Source of the DNA: Alkalimonas amylolytica
GTDB taxonomy: Bacteria; Pseudomonadota; Gammaproteobacteria; Enterobacterales; Alteromonadaceae
Assembly (NCBI RefSeq): GCF_900107845.1
Contig: NZ_FNRM01000008.1
Coordinates: 1 to 64,000 of the forward strand
Direction: 5' to 3'
Length of the DNA stretch: 64,000 bases
Under the pieces are notes generated by a model, which saw nothing but the letters and a program-made list of their open reading frames with translations, did no database searches and was not told the DNA's origin. Shown here in pieces: positions 18,317 to 31,444 of this stretch. The first letter of the stretch is position 1, and every line of letters begins with the position of its first letter. Position numbers and translations under genes: made by a program.

Positions 18317-19954
18317 ATGGACATGAACGTCACTCATGATGTGCAAATCCTGATCATCGATGAACAATCGCTGGCGCAAAGCTATCTGAAGTTTGCTCTG
18401 GAAAAGCTGGGCTACCAACAAATTAATGTCGCTGATCGGGCGCAGGATGCCATTCAGCTGTGCAAAACACGTCAATACGATTTGATCATCTGTGCTCACA
18501 ATCTGCAAAAAGGCAAAGATGGCTTTCAACTTTACGAAGAACTAAAAGCCCGCGGCTTACACAAACTGAGTACCGGTTTTATTTTTATCAGTGCCGATAC
18601 TGATCCTTCCCTCGTGTACAGCGTCATCGAACTGCAGCCGGATGAATTCCTGGCCAAGCCTTTTGTCATCGGTGATTTGGAAGTGCGGATTGAGCGGGTT
18701 CTAAAACGCAAGCAACGGCTGAAGCCTGTTTATCAATTGCTGGATAATGGTCAGCCAGACCGAGCACTGGAAGTGGTCAATACGGAGTTGGCCAAATCAG
18801 CGAATAGCGCCTTTTATCCATTACTGCTGAAACTAAAAGGCGACTTGCTGTTGCAACTCAAGCAACACGACGCCGCTGAACAATTCTTTAATGCGATGCT
18901 GGATATACAACCTTTTCCCTGGGCGCGCATTGGACTAGCACGGACCCTGCTGTTGCTGAACAAAGACTCTCAGGCATTAAGCCTACTGCAACAACTGACC
19001 CGACGGCCGGAAACCCGACTGGAAGCACTGGACTGCATAGCAGAACTGGAGTTTCGTCAACAGCAGTTTGATGATGCTCAACAACACCTGGGGCAAGCGG
19101 CCAGCCTGGCGCCGCGCAACCTTCTGCGCCAGCAAAAGCTATTGCAGCTCTCCCGCATCAACCATGATTACGAAACACAATATCAGGCGGCTCAAAGCAT
19201 GGTGAAGTTTTCCCGCCATTCGATGCATGAGCAACCCGATCTTTACCTGAATATGGCAAGGGCCGGTATTGATTTTGCTTTGACGCTGGAACAGGATGAT
19301 GAACAAAGCCTCCGTTTAAACCGCCAAATCAATCAGTGCTTAAGCACCATAAGGCAGCAGTTTTCAGATAATCGCAAAGACTTCCAGCAAGAAGTTATTC
19401 AAGCCAGGCTATTGTATTTAAAAGATAATAAAGAAAAGGCCCAACAGCTGCTGAAAGATTTGCAAGAAAAAGCGCCGGACGACGACTCCATTGAAGATGC
19501 GCTGGACCGGGCCAAAGCACTGCATGAGGTTGGTCTGAGCGATCCGGCCAACAAACTATTCCGCCAAATCAGTCTGCGCTGCCAGCGGGAAGGGGCTGAT
19601 CCCATGTTTAGTACCTATTTACAGCAAGAACAACAAGAACGTGCCAGTATGCCTTTTGGTGCTAGAGAGCTGAACAACAATGCTGTGCACCTGTATCAGC
19701 ATGGTAATTGGCAGGAAGCTTTTAAAGCTTTTGAACTGGCACTTAGAGTGATGCCAAAAAGTGCCGCTATTGCACTGAACTTACTGCAGACTATCTTATC
19801 CGCACCAAGACGTCCAAGTATTGATGACAGCCGTCAGGAAACTCTCATCCTTCGCTGTCTGGATATTATTGAGCAAGGCAAACTGAACCCCGATCAGTTA
19901 AAACGCTATCAGAAACTAAAAGAGAAACACCCGGATCGTTTTGGTGCGCCTTAA
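18317..19954 (+). CDS. Receiver-like domain + TPR protein lacking the phospho-acceptor Asp
   Basis: A 545-residue protein when started at the ATG at 18317; the longer frame from a GTG at 18209 runs through a hairpin and adds an unlikely N-terminus. Residues ~8-130 form a response-regulator receiver fold: acidic pair in LIIDEQ, Ser in FISAD and Lys in LAKPF are intact. The expected phospho-Asp after DLIIC is Ala (codon GCT at 18494-18496; GAT would give Asp). The rest contains repeated helical pairs typical of TPR domains (about 150-530). It resembles the receiver-TPR proteins of Shewanella/Vibrio relatives. It may work as a phosphorylation-independent scaffold; its partners are unknown. No histidine kinase is adjacent; a GGDEF-EAL gene converges with it. 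Confidence 0.8.
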   Translation: MDMNVTHDVQILIIDEQSLAQSYLKFALEKLGYQQINVADRAQDAIQLCKTRQYDLIICAHNLQKGKDGFQLYEELKARGLHKLSTGFIFISADTDPSLVYSVIELQPDEFLAKPFVIGDLEVRIERVLKRKQRLKPVYQLLDNGQPDRALEVVNTELAKSANSAFYPLLLKLKGDLLLQLKQHDAAEQFFNAMLDIQPFPWARIGLARTLLLLNKDSQALSLLQQLTRRPETRLEALDCIAELEFRQQQFDDAQQHLGQAASLAPRNLLRQQKLLQLSRINHDYETQYQAAQSMVKFSRHSMHEQPDLYLNMARAGIDFALTLEQDDEQSLRLNRQINQCLSTIRQQFSDNRKDFQQEVIQARLLYLKDNKEKAQQLLKDLQEKAPDDDSIEDALDRAKALHEVGLSDPANKLFRQISLRCQREGADPMFSTYLQQEQQERASMPFGARELNNNAVHLYQHGNWQEAFKAFELALRVMPKSAAIALNLLQTILSAPRRPSIDDSRQETLILRCLDIIEQGKLNPDQLKRYQKLKEKHPDRFGAP

Positions 19955-19976
19955 CCAATCCGGCACAAGCTTCCTA

Positions 19977-21872
19977 TCAGCTACCGTTTTTTTGCCTTGC
20001 TATCTGTAAATCAAATAGCTTTGCCAAGGTTTCTGGTTCAAACGATTCAATAGCATCCGAGCTTAATGGCTTACTAAACAAAAAGCCTTGAAATGATTCG
20101 CAGCCAAGCGCTCTTAACTGTGCTAATTCCGCCTGAGTTTCTACCCCTTCGGCCACTACCTCCAGTTCTAGGCTGGCTGCCAATGCAAGGATAGCCTTGG
20201 TAATGGCTTTATTTTGAGGATTGGTGTCAAGATTGCGAATAAACTGCTGGTCTATCTTCAACTGACTCAGTGGAAATCGATGCAAATAGCTGAGTGATGA
20301 ATAGCCGGTGCCGAAGTCATCCAAGGAAAACGTCACGCCCAAAGTTTGCAGCTTTCCCATTTTAGTGCGGATGTTTTCGACATCATCAATCAGCATGCCT
20401 TCGGTCAGCTCCAGCTTTAATCGCTCTGGGCTGACACCAGTATCCAACAGACACTGAATCATTTTTTCGACAAAATTATCCTGCGCAAACTGCAAAGCAC
20501 TGATGTTGACCGAGCAACTAAGATGCCGTAGATGCTTGATTTTTTGCCATCGAACCAGTTGGGTACATGCCTGCTTGATCACCCAATCACCGATGGGAAC
20601 AATCAAGCCACTTTGCTCAGCAAAAGGTATAAAGATCCCCGGTGAAATAAATCCTTGCTGCGGATGATGCCAGCGGATTAGAGCTTCTACCCCACACAGT
20701 TTTTTTTGTCGGATAATAGGCTGATATACCAGATGAAATTGTTGCTGCCGGGTTGCCTGATGAAGATCCTGCGCCAGCTGCCCCCGCTGTTCTGCCAGGA
20801 TTTGCATCCTGGTATCAAAAAACTCCACACTATTACGACCGGCGGCTTTGGCACGATACATCGCCATTTCAACTTGCTTTAATAGTTCATCGACTGGGGT
20901 TTTATCGCCATGAAACAAGCTAATACCCACACTGACCGAGGCCTGATAACGATGTTCATTCAAAGGGATCGGGCAGTTGATGCTGCTCAGTAACTGATCG
21001 GCCAGTTTTCGCGCATGCATGGCGGCATCTTGGCTAGTGCTGCCAAGATCGCTTAGCACCACAGCAAACTCATCACCACCGGTTCGCGCCATCACATCAC
21101 TGTCGCGTAGTTTATGCCGGATGATCTGAGCCACCATCTGCAGGTACTGATCGCCTTGCTGGTGGCCCTGACTTTCATTCAGGCTTTTAAAGTTATCCAA
21201 ATCGACTAATAACAGCGCACCAAAGCGACCCGAACGGGCTGAGTTTGCCAATGCCTGCTGGAGCAGCTCAAGCAGTAGCCGACGGTTTGGTAAGGATGTC
21301 AGTTCATCATAAAACGCCAGGCGTTCTGCCTTGGTTTCAACGGCTTGACGTATTAGACCACCGGCGATATTACCGGCAATAAGCTCAAGAGCGGCAATGG
21401 TTTCATCCCACCACACGTTATCAGTACGTACAATGTCGAGACCAAACATACCCAGCAAGTTGCCACTGCTTATGAGCGGCAGCATGATGACCGACCGGAT
21501 ATGCTGCAATTCTAACAACAAACGCTCGGCACTTTGTGCTGGCAGGCTACTGACATCACTTATGGCTATCGTCGTGCCCTCTTTTAAAGGCTGCATCCAG
21601 CTGGCAAGCAGTTCGGTATCCAGCTGCTGCAACTGTGCTTTTTGACTAGAGACACCTATAGCGCACCATTCGTGGGTGTTTTTCGCAAACTGATAGTCAG
21701 GGCTGAATGAAAATAAGTAACTGCGGTCTGCTTCAAAAAATTCGCCGATCCCGCTAAGCGCCTGCTCAATCGCATCATCTAAATAAGCAGTACTGGCACC
21801 GGTCAAGCTGGAGGAAAGCCTGGAGACCAGTTGAAATAACGCTTTATTTGAAGAGGTTACTGCAACGCTCAC
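19977..21872 (-). CDS. GAF-GGDEF-EAL cyclic-di-GMP enzyme
   Basis: A 631-residue cytoplasmic c-di-GMP signalling protein without membrane segments. A GAF sensor domain occupies about 10-175. The GGDEF domain (about 190-350) has an intact GGDEF active site in RTGGDEFAVVLSD. The EAL domain (about 370-620) has GVEALIRWHHP, NISALQF, LELTEGML, DDFGTGYSSL and VVAEGVE, so the metal and catalytic residues of an active phosphodiesterase are present. It could be bifunctional, with the GAF ligand setting the balance. It ends 22 bp from the convergent receiver-TPR gene. Confidence 0.92.
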   Translation of the reverse strand: MSVAVTSSNKALFQLVSRLSSSLTGASTAYLDDAIEQALSGIGEFFEADRSYLFSFSPDYQFAKNTHEWCAIGVSSQKAQLQQLDTELLASWMQPLKEGTTIAISDVSSLPAQSAERLLLELQHIRSVIMLPLISSGNLLGMFGLDIVRTDNVWWDETIAALELIAGNIAGGLIRQAVETKAERLAFYDELTSLPNRRLLLELLQQALANSARSGRFGALLLVDLDNFKSLNESQGHQQGDQYLQMVAQIIRHKLRDSDVMARTGGDEFAVVLSDLGSTSQDAAMHARKLADQLLSSINCPIPLNEHRYQASVSVGISLFHGDKTPVDELLKQVEMAMYRAKAAGRNSVEFFDTRMQILAEQRGQLAQDLHQATRQQQFHLVYQPIIRQKKLCGVEALIRWHHPQQGFISPGIFIPFAEQSGLIVPIGDWVIKQACTQLVRWQKIKHLRHLSCSVNISALQFAQDNFVEKMIQCLLDTGVSPERLKLELTEGMLIDDVENIRTKMGKLQTLGVTFSLDDFGTGYSSLSYLHRFPLSQLKIDQQFIRNLDTNPQNKAITKAILALAASLELEVVAEGVETQAELAQLRALGCESFQGFLFSKPLSSDAIESFEPETLAKLFDLQIARQKNGS

Positions 21873-21947
21873 TCATAAACAACTTTTTAAACAAGGGTCT
21901 ATAAGTTTAGCTGCTGCTTACTAAGGATGCAAAACCAGTCAGGATAA

Positions 21948-22426
21948 TTATTTTTTTGCAGGTGCAGGCTCAGGCCATTCGCTGAAAATGACCGGTACCC
22001 GGCGACTTCGCAGCAGCCAGAGACTTCCAATCACCAATAAAGACGGTGCCAGCAGCAGCCAGGGCTGCTCCACAGCCACATAAGGCGGCAAGGCGCGGAT
22101 GGTCAGGATTAAATCGGGGATCAGAGTAGCCAACAGCAGCCACTTGCCATACCGCCAGATACGAAACCAGCCGGCATGGCCTTTCGGCCGACGCTGTGTT
22201 AAAGCCACACAAAGCAATAAAGTAGGTAAGGCCAATAAACAGGCCAACCAAAATTGCTGTTGATCCGGATAAAAGAAAGCCAGCATTTCGCCTTTTTGCT
22301 CTGGAATGGTCAACGCCAGGATCCAGCTTAGGATTGGTCGCAGCAACAACAGCAACAATAGATACAACCGCAGCGGCAAAGCAACCAGACCATCATCATC
22401 CAAGGGCCAGAGCAAGGGCTGTTTCA

Positions 22427-22427
<1 letters not shown>
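21948..22427 (-). CDS. DUF2919 family inner-membrane protein
   Basis: A 159-residue, four-helix membrane protein resembling the DUF2919 (YfeZ) family, with the early family-like pattern LLWPLDDDGLVALPLRLYLL. I start it at the ATG at 22427, whose ATGA overlaps the stop of the upstream DUF3392 gene; the longer open frame from 22577 only reads across that neighbour. Function is unknown. It is the last gene of the leftward smc-zipA-ligA string. Confidence 0.75.
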
Positions 22428-25742
<3,315 letters not shown>

Positions 25743-25760
25743 TCCCGGATCCTTTTGATT

Positions 25761-28700
25761 CTAAGAGGCTTCAGCCATTTTTACTGCATCATCAACATCG
25801 ACTGCGACCACCCTGGACACACCGGGCTCCTGCATGGTCACGCCCATCAGTTGAGCTGCCATCTCCATGGCTATTTTATTATGACTAATATAAATAAATT
25901 GTACCGTTTCCGACATTTCCCGTACAAGATTGCAGAAACGTCCGACATTGGCATCGTCCAAAGGTGCATCCACCTCATCCAGCATACAAAATGGTGCCGG
26001 ATTCAGCTGAAAAATCGAAAACACCAATGATAATGCGGTTAGCGCCTTTTCACCACCCGACAGCAAATGAATGGTGCTGTTTTTTTTCCCCGGTGGCCTG
26101 GCCATGATACTGACACCGGTCTCCAGCAAATCATCGTCGGTTAATTCCAGATAAGCACTGCCACCGCCAAACACCTTAGGAAATAGGGTACGCAACCCCT
26201 GGTCGACCCGCTCAAAGGTCTCTTTAAAGCGCTGGCGGGTTTCCCGGTCAATTTTACGAATCGCCGTTTCCAGCGTCTCCAGTGCATCGGTTAAATCCTG
26301 ATGCTGACTGTCCAGGTAGCTTTTCCGTTCGGCTTGTTGCTGGTACTCATCAATGGCCGCCAGGTTAATGGCACCGAGCCTGCTGATAGCATCGCTGGTT
26401 TTATCCAGCTCGCTTTGCAATTGTTGCTCATCGGCATCGGTGGCCAATTGTTCCAACACCTGTTTTAACTGAGCTTGTTGTTCCTGCAGAAGTTCCAACA
26501 TATTGTTGGCACGAATGCGATCCCCTTCCGCATCCAGCTTGAGCGACTCCAGTTGCTGGCGCTTTTGATTGACCAGCTGCAAAATACTGTGCTGGCCCTG
26601 CTCCAGCTCACGCATTTTCTGCTCACAGTCCGACAACTGATTTTGCAACTGCTGCAGCTGTAATTCTGCCGTTTCACGTTGCAACAGCACTTCTTGCAGG
26701 GCTTCATGCAAGGCCAAATCCGGCTCATCGTCATCGCCATGCTGCAACAAGTGTTGCTCACGCTCCTGCAGATGCTGTTGTTGCTGCTGGCTACGTACCA
26801 GGCTTTGCTGCAACAGTTGCAACTGGCGTTGACCGCTGGTTAGGTTTACCGTCAGTTGCTGCAACTGCTGTTGTTGTTGTTCCAGCCGGGACCGTTGCTG
26901 ACGTAATTGCTGCTGCAGATCCTGTCGCCGCTGCGCCAGGCCGTGCTCACGGCTTTGATGCTGCTCCAGCAGCTCATCCTGCTGCAACAACTGTTCAGAC
27001 AAAGCTTCCTGCTGCAGCTGCGTATCTTCACCCAGTACTGCCAGTTGCGCCATCTCTTCTTCGAGTTGTTGGCTTTGCTGCTGCCATTGCTGCTGCTGTT
27101 GCTGCTGCAACAGCCATTGGGTTCGGGCTTCCTGCTCCTGCTGCTCGCTTTGTTGCAGTGCCTGCTTGCTGCTAGTAACCGCCAGCTGCTGTTGGCTCAG
27201 TCGCTGGCTGGTGGTTTCAAGCTCAGCCAATACGATCTGTTCTTGCTGGGCTAACACCGTTTGCTCGCTGCTGAGCTGCTGCAGCCGCTCAGCCCGTGCC
27301 AAAAAGCTGTCTTGTTCATCCAGCCCAGCCAACAAACACCAGTTTGGCCCATACCAGTGGCCACTGACTGTCATTAAGGTGAAACCAGCCGCCAAGTCTG
27401 GCAATTGTTGCTGCGCACTGGCATCGGTGTCGACTAACAGGATGCGGTAAAAATAATCCGGAATAGCCGCGCCTTGTACTTTATCTGCCAGACAGGGACC
27501 TGCTGACTGCGCTGACACAGAGACTGGCTGAGTTAACAGCAGCGTCTGATCTAATGCATCGGGCCAGTGCGGGCTTACACTGGCATGCTGCAAGGCTCCG
27601 AGTGCCAGACAGACGGCCTCTGCCCAACCGGGTTCCACCTGCAACTGACTGATCAATTGCTGTTGATTGGCTTGCTGCTGCGCTTGCTGCAGCTTGTTTT
27701 GCTCTTGGCTAAGTTGCTGCAACTGCAGCTGCAGCCGATCGTGCTGGCGCTGCAGCTGCTGCAGATCTTGCTGCGTTTGTGAAAGTAGCAGCTCAGCTTG
27801 CTGCAATTCGGTGCGCACCTGCTCTGTGCTCACCTTGGCTTGGTGCCAGACTTGTTCACGCTCGTTGTCGGCTTCGGCGGCAAGTTGCCGCTTTAATTCG
27901 GCAACTTGCTGCTGTAAACGCTGTTCACGTTGTTGCTGCTGGCTTTGTTGCTGCTGGGCATTGCTCAGTTGCAGTTGCCATTGCTGTTGCTGGCGCTGCA
28001 ACTGAAACTGCTGTTGCTGCCAGACCTGCCAGTCCTGCTCTGCCTGGTCTTGCGCTTGCTCCAGGCTTTCGAGCTGCTGCTGCAACAAAGCGACTTGCTC
28101 TTCACAAAATGCCTGCTCTGGCAGGATCTCTTCCAGCATGGCTTGTTGCTCTTCAAGTTGCTGCTGCTCCAATGACAGATGTGCTCTGGCGTCTTGCAGT
28201 TGCTGCTGCACCTTATCCAGCTCTGCGCTGCGCTGCTGGCGCTGCTGACGTTGGTGCAGCAACTGCTGCTCGATACGACTGATTTCAGCGCCCAGCCGGT
28301 AAAAGCTCTCCTGCTCAATCGTCTGCTGCTGACGTAGATCCTGCTGCTGTTCCTTTAGTTCAATCAATACCCGCTGATCGCCCATCTGCGCCGCCTGAAA
28401 CTTTTCCAGCTCGGTTTCCTCGGCAGCCAGTTGCTGTTCCAGTTGGGTTTGTAACTGGTGGAATTTGAGCCAGCGTAACGCGGTCACTTCCGCTTTTAAA
28501 CGGCGCTCTCGGGCTTTAAGCTCTTTATAACGCTCCGCAGCACTGGCCTGGCGTTTCAGTTTGTCGAGGTTTTTGCCCAGCTCTTCCCGCACATCGGATA
28601 AACGATCCAGGTTGTCGCGGGTATGTCGGATGCGGTTTTCGGTTTCTCGTCGCCGCTCTTTGTATTTGGAGATACCAGCCGCTTCCTCAATAAAAACCCG

Positions 28701-29180
28701 CAGCTCTTGGGGCTTGGACTCAATCAAGCGTGAAATCATGCCTTGCTCGATAATAGCGTAGCTGCGCGGACCAAGACCGGTCCCCAGAAAAATATCGGTA
28801 ATGTCGCGTCGACGGCATTTGCTACCATTGAGGAAGTAAGTGGATTGAGCATCGCGGGTCACTAAGCGTTTGATGGCAATTTCACTGCGATCGGCCATCG
28901 AGCCCTGCACCCTGCCCTGGGTATTTTCAAACACCAGCTCGACCGACGCCTGAGAAACCGGTTTACGCTGCGACGAGCCATTGAAAATAACATCGGTCAT
29001 GGCATCACCGCGCAGATTCTTGGCCGAGCTTTCACCAAGCACCCAACGTACCGCATCAATGACATTGGATTTACCGCAGCCATTGGGGCCGACCACAGCC
29101 GTCATTTGCTGTGGGAAAGGCACTGACGTTGCGTCAACGAAGGATTTAAAGCCCGCCAGCCGGATCTGCTTTAAGCGCAT
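25761..29180 (-). CDS. smc: Chromosome segregation ATPase SMC
   Basis: A 1139-residue SMC protein that condenses and segregates chromosomes as a dimer. Walker A is GPNGCGKSN at about 32-40. A first coiled-coil arm (about 170-490) leads to a hinge (about 500-650), then the return arm. The C-terminal head has the signature LLSGGEKAL and Walker B MLDEVDAPLDD. The arms are extremely glutamine-rich, with many runs of three to six Q. This produces long leucine/alanine-rich antisense frames that are not genes. Use of SMC with zipA and ligA suggests a non-MukBEF lineage. It begins 6 bp after the ycgN stop. Confidence 0.97.
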   Translation of the reverse strand: MRLKQIRLAGFKSFVDATSVPFPQQMTAVVGPNGCGKSNVIDAVRWVLGESSAKNLRGDAMTDVIFNGSSQRKPVSQASVELVFENTQGRVQGSMADRSEIAIKRLVTRDAQSTYFLNGSKCRRRDITDIFLGTGLGPRSYAIIEQGMISRLIESKPQELRVFIEEAAGISKYKERRRETENRIRHTRDNLDRLSDVREELGKNLDKLKRQASAAERYKELKARERRLKAEVTALRWLKFHQLQTQLEQQLAAEETELEKFQAAQMGDQRVLIELKEQQQDLRQQQTIEQESFYRLGAEISRIEQQLLHQRQQRQQRSAELDKVQQQLQDARAHLSLEQQQLEEQQAMLEEILPEQAFCEEQVALLQQQLESLEQAQDQAEQDWQVWQQQQFQLQRQQQQWQLQLSNAQQQQSQQQQREQRLQQQVAELKRQLAAEADNEREQVWHQAKVSTEQVRTELQQAELLLSQTQQDLQQLQRQHDRLQLQLQQLSQEQNKLQQAQQQANQQQLISQLQVEPGWAEAVCLALGALQHASVSPHWPDALDQTLLLTQPVSVSAQSAGPCLADKVQGAAIPDYFYRILLVDTDASAQQQLPDLAAGFTLMTVSGHWYGPNWCLLAGLDEQDSFLARAERLQQLSSEQTVLAQQEQIVLAELETTSQRLSQQQLAVTSSKQALQQSEQQEQEARTQWLLQQQQQQQWQQQSQQLEEEMAQLAVLGEDTQLQQEALSEQLLQQDELLEQHQSREHGLAQRRQDLQQQLRQQRSRLEQQQQQLQQLTVNLTSGQRQLQLLQQSLVRSQQQQQHLQEREQHLLQHGDDDEPDLALHEALQEVLLQRETAELQLQQLQNQLSDCEQKMRELEQGQHSILQLVNQKRQQLESLKLDAEGDRIRANNMLELLQEQQAQLKQVLEQLATDADEQQLQSELDKTSDAISRLGAINLAAIDEYQQQAERKSYLDSQHQDLTDALETLETAIRKIDRETRQRFKETFERVDQGLRTLFPKVFGGGSAYLELTDDDLLETGVSIMARPPGKKNSTIHLLSGGEKALTALSLVFSIFQLNPAPFCMLDEVDAPLDDANVGRFCNLVREMSETVQFIYISHNKIAMEMAAQLMGVTMQEPGVSRVVAVDVDDAVKMAEAS

Positions 29181-29186
29181 TTCGCC

Positions 29187-29690
29187 TCAATCAAGGTCAT
29201 TTAATGGCCAGCGCACAATGAAGTCTTCAAAGTCATGCAAATTGACCTGAGCTTCCGAAATGGTTTTATTGCGCACCGACATTTGTTTTTTATGCATCAG
29301 GCTTTTTTTACCATTGTTCAACAGCGGATGCCAGCTTGGCAAGCCTCTGCCTTCATGCAAACGTCGATAACTGCAGGAGGGTGGCATAAAAAAGATGTCT
29401 TTCAGGTTGTCTTTGGTCAGTTGAATGCAATCGGGCACCAGGACGGTACGGTTTTGGTATTCCGTGCATTCGCATTTGTGCGAATTCAGATAACGACAGG
29501 CGATGTTGGTGTAATGCACCTGCTCGCCTTCTTGCAACTGATCGGTCGGCAAAAAATCCAGCTCAGGGCCTTCATCATCGATAAACTTATTCAGGCAACA
29601 TTTGGCGCAACCATCGCAGACGGCCTCCCATTCCTGCGGGCTCATCTCAGCCAGGGATTTATGTTCCCAAAAACGTTCTCCCAGGCTCAT
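29187..29690 (-). CDS. ycgN: YcgN family cysteine-cluster protein
   Basis: A 167-residue protein of the YcgN/UPF0260 family, with the N-terminal pattern FWEHKSLAEMSPQEWEAVCD and the cysteine cluster CDGCAKCC (about 26-33), plus later Cys (CRYL, CECT, CSYRR) that may bind a metal or cluster. The function is not established. Its ATG overlaps the ycgM stop by 4 bp (ATGA). The ycgL-(transglycosylase)-ycgM-ycgN grouping is conserved in relatives next to the min genes, as here. Confidence 0.92.
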   Translation of the reverse strand: MSLGERFWEHKSLAEMSPQEWEAVCDGCAKCCLNKFIDDEGPELDFLPTDQLQEGEQVHYTNIACRYLNSHKCECTEYQNRTVLVPDCIQLTKDNLKDIFFMPPSCSYRRLHEGRGLPSWHPLLNNGKKSLMHKKQMSVRNKTISEAQVNLHDFEDFIVRWPLNDLD

Positions 29691-30352
29691 GCCGCCACCA
29701 CTTCAGTGTTCAGATGCAACAAGTCGGCCAGTTGCAACACCAGACGATCGCCAGGCTGTAAAGGACCTACCCCAGCCGGGGTGCCAGTGAGGACGATATC
29801 GCCTGGTTGCAAACTAAACCAGTGCGACATCTCACTGATCATCTGATGAATACCACGGATCATGGTCGCTGTGGTACCGGATTGACGTAGCTCGCCATTA
29901 ACGGTCAAACTGAAGTCCAATTGCTGCGGGTGCTTCACCTGCGCCTGCGGCACAAAAGGGCCAACCGGACAGGCCCCATCAAAGCCTTTGGCAATCTCCC
30001 AGGGACGCCCCAGTCGTTTCAGCTCGGTTTGAATATCACGTAGCGTGAGATCCAGCGCCAGACTGTAGCCCCAAATCGCCGGGGCCACTTGCTGGGCAGA
30101 GGCTTTGCAAAGCGGCGTTTGAATCAATACCGCCAGCTCGGTTTCATTATGCACAGCACCATGATGAAGTGGGATCGCGACCGGCTGGGTTAAGTCGGCA
30201 AGCGCCGTAGCGGGCTTGATAAAAAATAAAGCCTCGGCAGCGACCTGACTTTTCATTTCGGCAATATGATCCTGGTAATTCTGACCAATGCACACGACTT
30301 TGCCAACGGGCAGATCAATCCGATCACCACAGAGATTACGATGCTGATACAT
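29687..30352 (-). CDS. ycgM: Fumarylacetoacetate hydrolase family protein (YcgM-like)
   Basis: A 221-residue FAH-fold protein. Family members hydrolyse C-C bonds or decarboxylate/tautomerise 3-oxo acids such as oxaloacetate or acylpyruvates, with a divalent metal. The metal-site motif HNETELAVLI is at about residues 68-77, with a later FDGACPVGPF and GDIVLTGTPAGVGPL. It starts KVVCIGQNYQDHIAEM, typical of short FAH proteins. It is coupled to ycgN. The exact substrate is unproven; acylpyruvase or oxaloacetate tautomerase-type activity is most likely. Confidence 0.85.
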   Translation of the reverse strand: MYQHRNLCGDRIDLPVGKVVCIGQNYQDHIAEMKSQVAAEALFFIKPATALADLTQPVAIPLHHGAVHNETELAVLIQTPLCKASAQQVAPAIWGYSLALDLTLRDIQTELKRLGRPWEIAKGFDGACPVGPFVPQAQVKHPQQLDFSLTVNGELRQSGTTATMIRGIHQMISEMSHWFSLQPGDIVLTGTPAGVGPLQPGDRLVLQLADLLHLNTEVVAA

Positions 30353-30373
30353 AACTCACTCGCTTCACAGGGC

Positions 30374-31387
30374 TTACTCGCCCGCTGCAATTAAATCGGC
30401 CAGATAACCGACACTGGTGACAAAATAATAAGATCGATTCCAGTGCATTAAGGTTTTGTAATTATCATAGGCCAAATAAGCCCGGCCGCCTTCATTATCC
30501 GGCAAAATCAAGGCCGCTTTAATATCACGCTCCGGCAAGTCACGACCATCCAGTCGCCGGACCCCCAACTGTTGCCACTCGGCCAAGGTACGCTCGGTAC
30601 GTGCCCATTCGCGCAGCCAGGCAGCACGATTTGGAGTGCCGCGTGGAATGGCATAATCCATCGAGAAATTTTCTGGTAATTTGACCTCCCGCCCCCAGGT
30701 CTGGCTGTTATCCCAACCCAGTCTTTTCAGATAGTTAGCTATGGAAGCAAACACATCCATCTGGTTGCCCCAGATATCCTTGCGGCCGTCACCGTCGAAG
30801 TCCTGCGCATAGGATAAAAACGAACTTGGCATAAACTGGCTTTGTCCCATGGCACCAGCCCAAGAGCCTTTCATGTCGTCTAGCTCTATGTGACCTGCAG
30901 CCAGAATGTCCATGGCATGAAAAAATTCGCTGCGGAAAAAGGCCTCGCGCCGCCCCTCGTACGCCAGGGTAGCCAGAGACGAAGGCACTGAGTGGTTGCC
31001 CATAAAACGGCCAAAGCTGCTTTCAAGGCCCCATAACGCAATAATAAAGCGACCTTGCACGCCATAGCGGGCTTCCACTTCTTTCAGTTGTTCCTGATAG
31101 CGCTGATAGCGTTCACGGGCCATACGGATCCGGGTTTCACTGACCCGCTTGGGCAAATAGGTATCCAGGGTTTCCACCCGCTCCGGCTGGTTGCGATCGG
31201 CCGTCACTACCCGCTCATGGAATTGCAAACTGGTAAACACCTGCTCAATCAACGCAGGGTCATACCCCCGCTCAACGGCTTCCTGCCGAAGCCCCTCGGC
31301 GTATTCAGAAAAGCTGGGTTTGGCCAGTACCGGAAAAGCCAGCAATAGGCTTAACGCTGTGGCCTGGATCCATGGAATCATGCGCAT
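30374..31387 (-). CDS. Lytic murein transglycosylase, MltB family
   Basis: A 337-residue secreted or periplasmic glycoside lyase of the MltB type that cuts peptidoglycan to 1,6-anhydro-MurNAc. A signal peptide without a lipobox Cys is present (IQATALSLLLAFPVLA). The catalytic Glu is in ALWGLESSFGRFMG (near residue 121), and the substrate-binding segment SWAGAMGQSQFMPSSFLSYA lies around 183. I chose the ATG at 31387, which has GGGAG four bases upstream, over the longer frame from 31420. No Cys lipidation site is seen, unlike E. coli MltB. It lies between ycgL and ycgM. Confidence 0.88.
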   Translation of the reverse strand: MRMIPWIQATALSLLLAFPVLAKPSFSEYAEGLRQEAVERGYDPALIEQVFTSLQFHERVVTADRNQPERVETLDTYLPKRVSETRIRMARERYQRYQEQLKEVEARYGVQGRFIIALWGLESSFGRFMGNHSVPSSLATLAYEGRREAFFRSEFFHAMDILAAGHIELDDMKGSWAGAMGQSQFMPSSFLSYAQDFDGDGRKDIWGNQMDVFASIANYLKRLGWDNSQTWGREVKLPENFSMDYAIPRGTPNRAAWLREWARTERTLAEWQQLGVRRLDGRDLPERDIKAALILPDNEGGRAYLAYDNYKTLMHWNRSYYFVTSVGYLADLIAAGE

Positions 31388-31444
31388 AACACTCCCGTTC
31401 ACGATTTTAATTGCACCCATTACTACGTTAAGTGCACTCTTTTA

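Noticed and set aside
26475-28282. Long leucine- and alanine-rich open frames opposite smc
   Set aside because: They are antisense shadows of the glutamine-rich CAG/CAA repeats; no start sites or recognisable domains.
25761-29180. CRISPR or tandem-repeat array in the triplet-rich region
   Set aside because: The repetition is coding CAG/CAA triplets inside smc without spacer-repeat structure.
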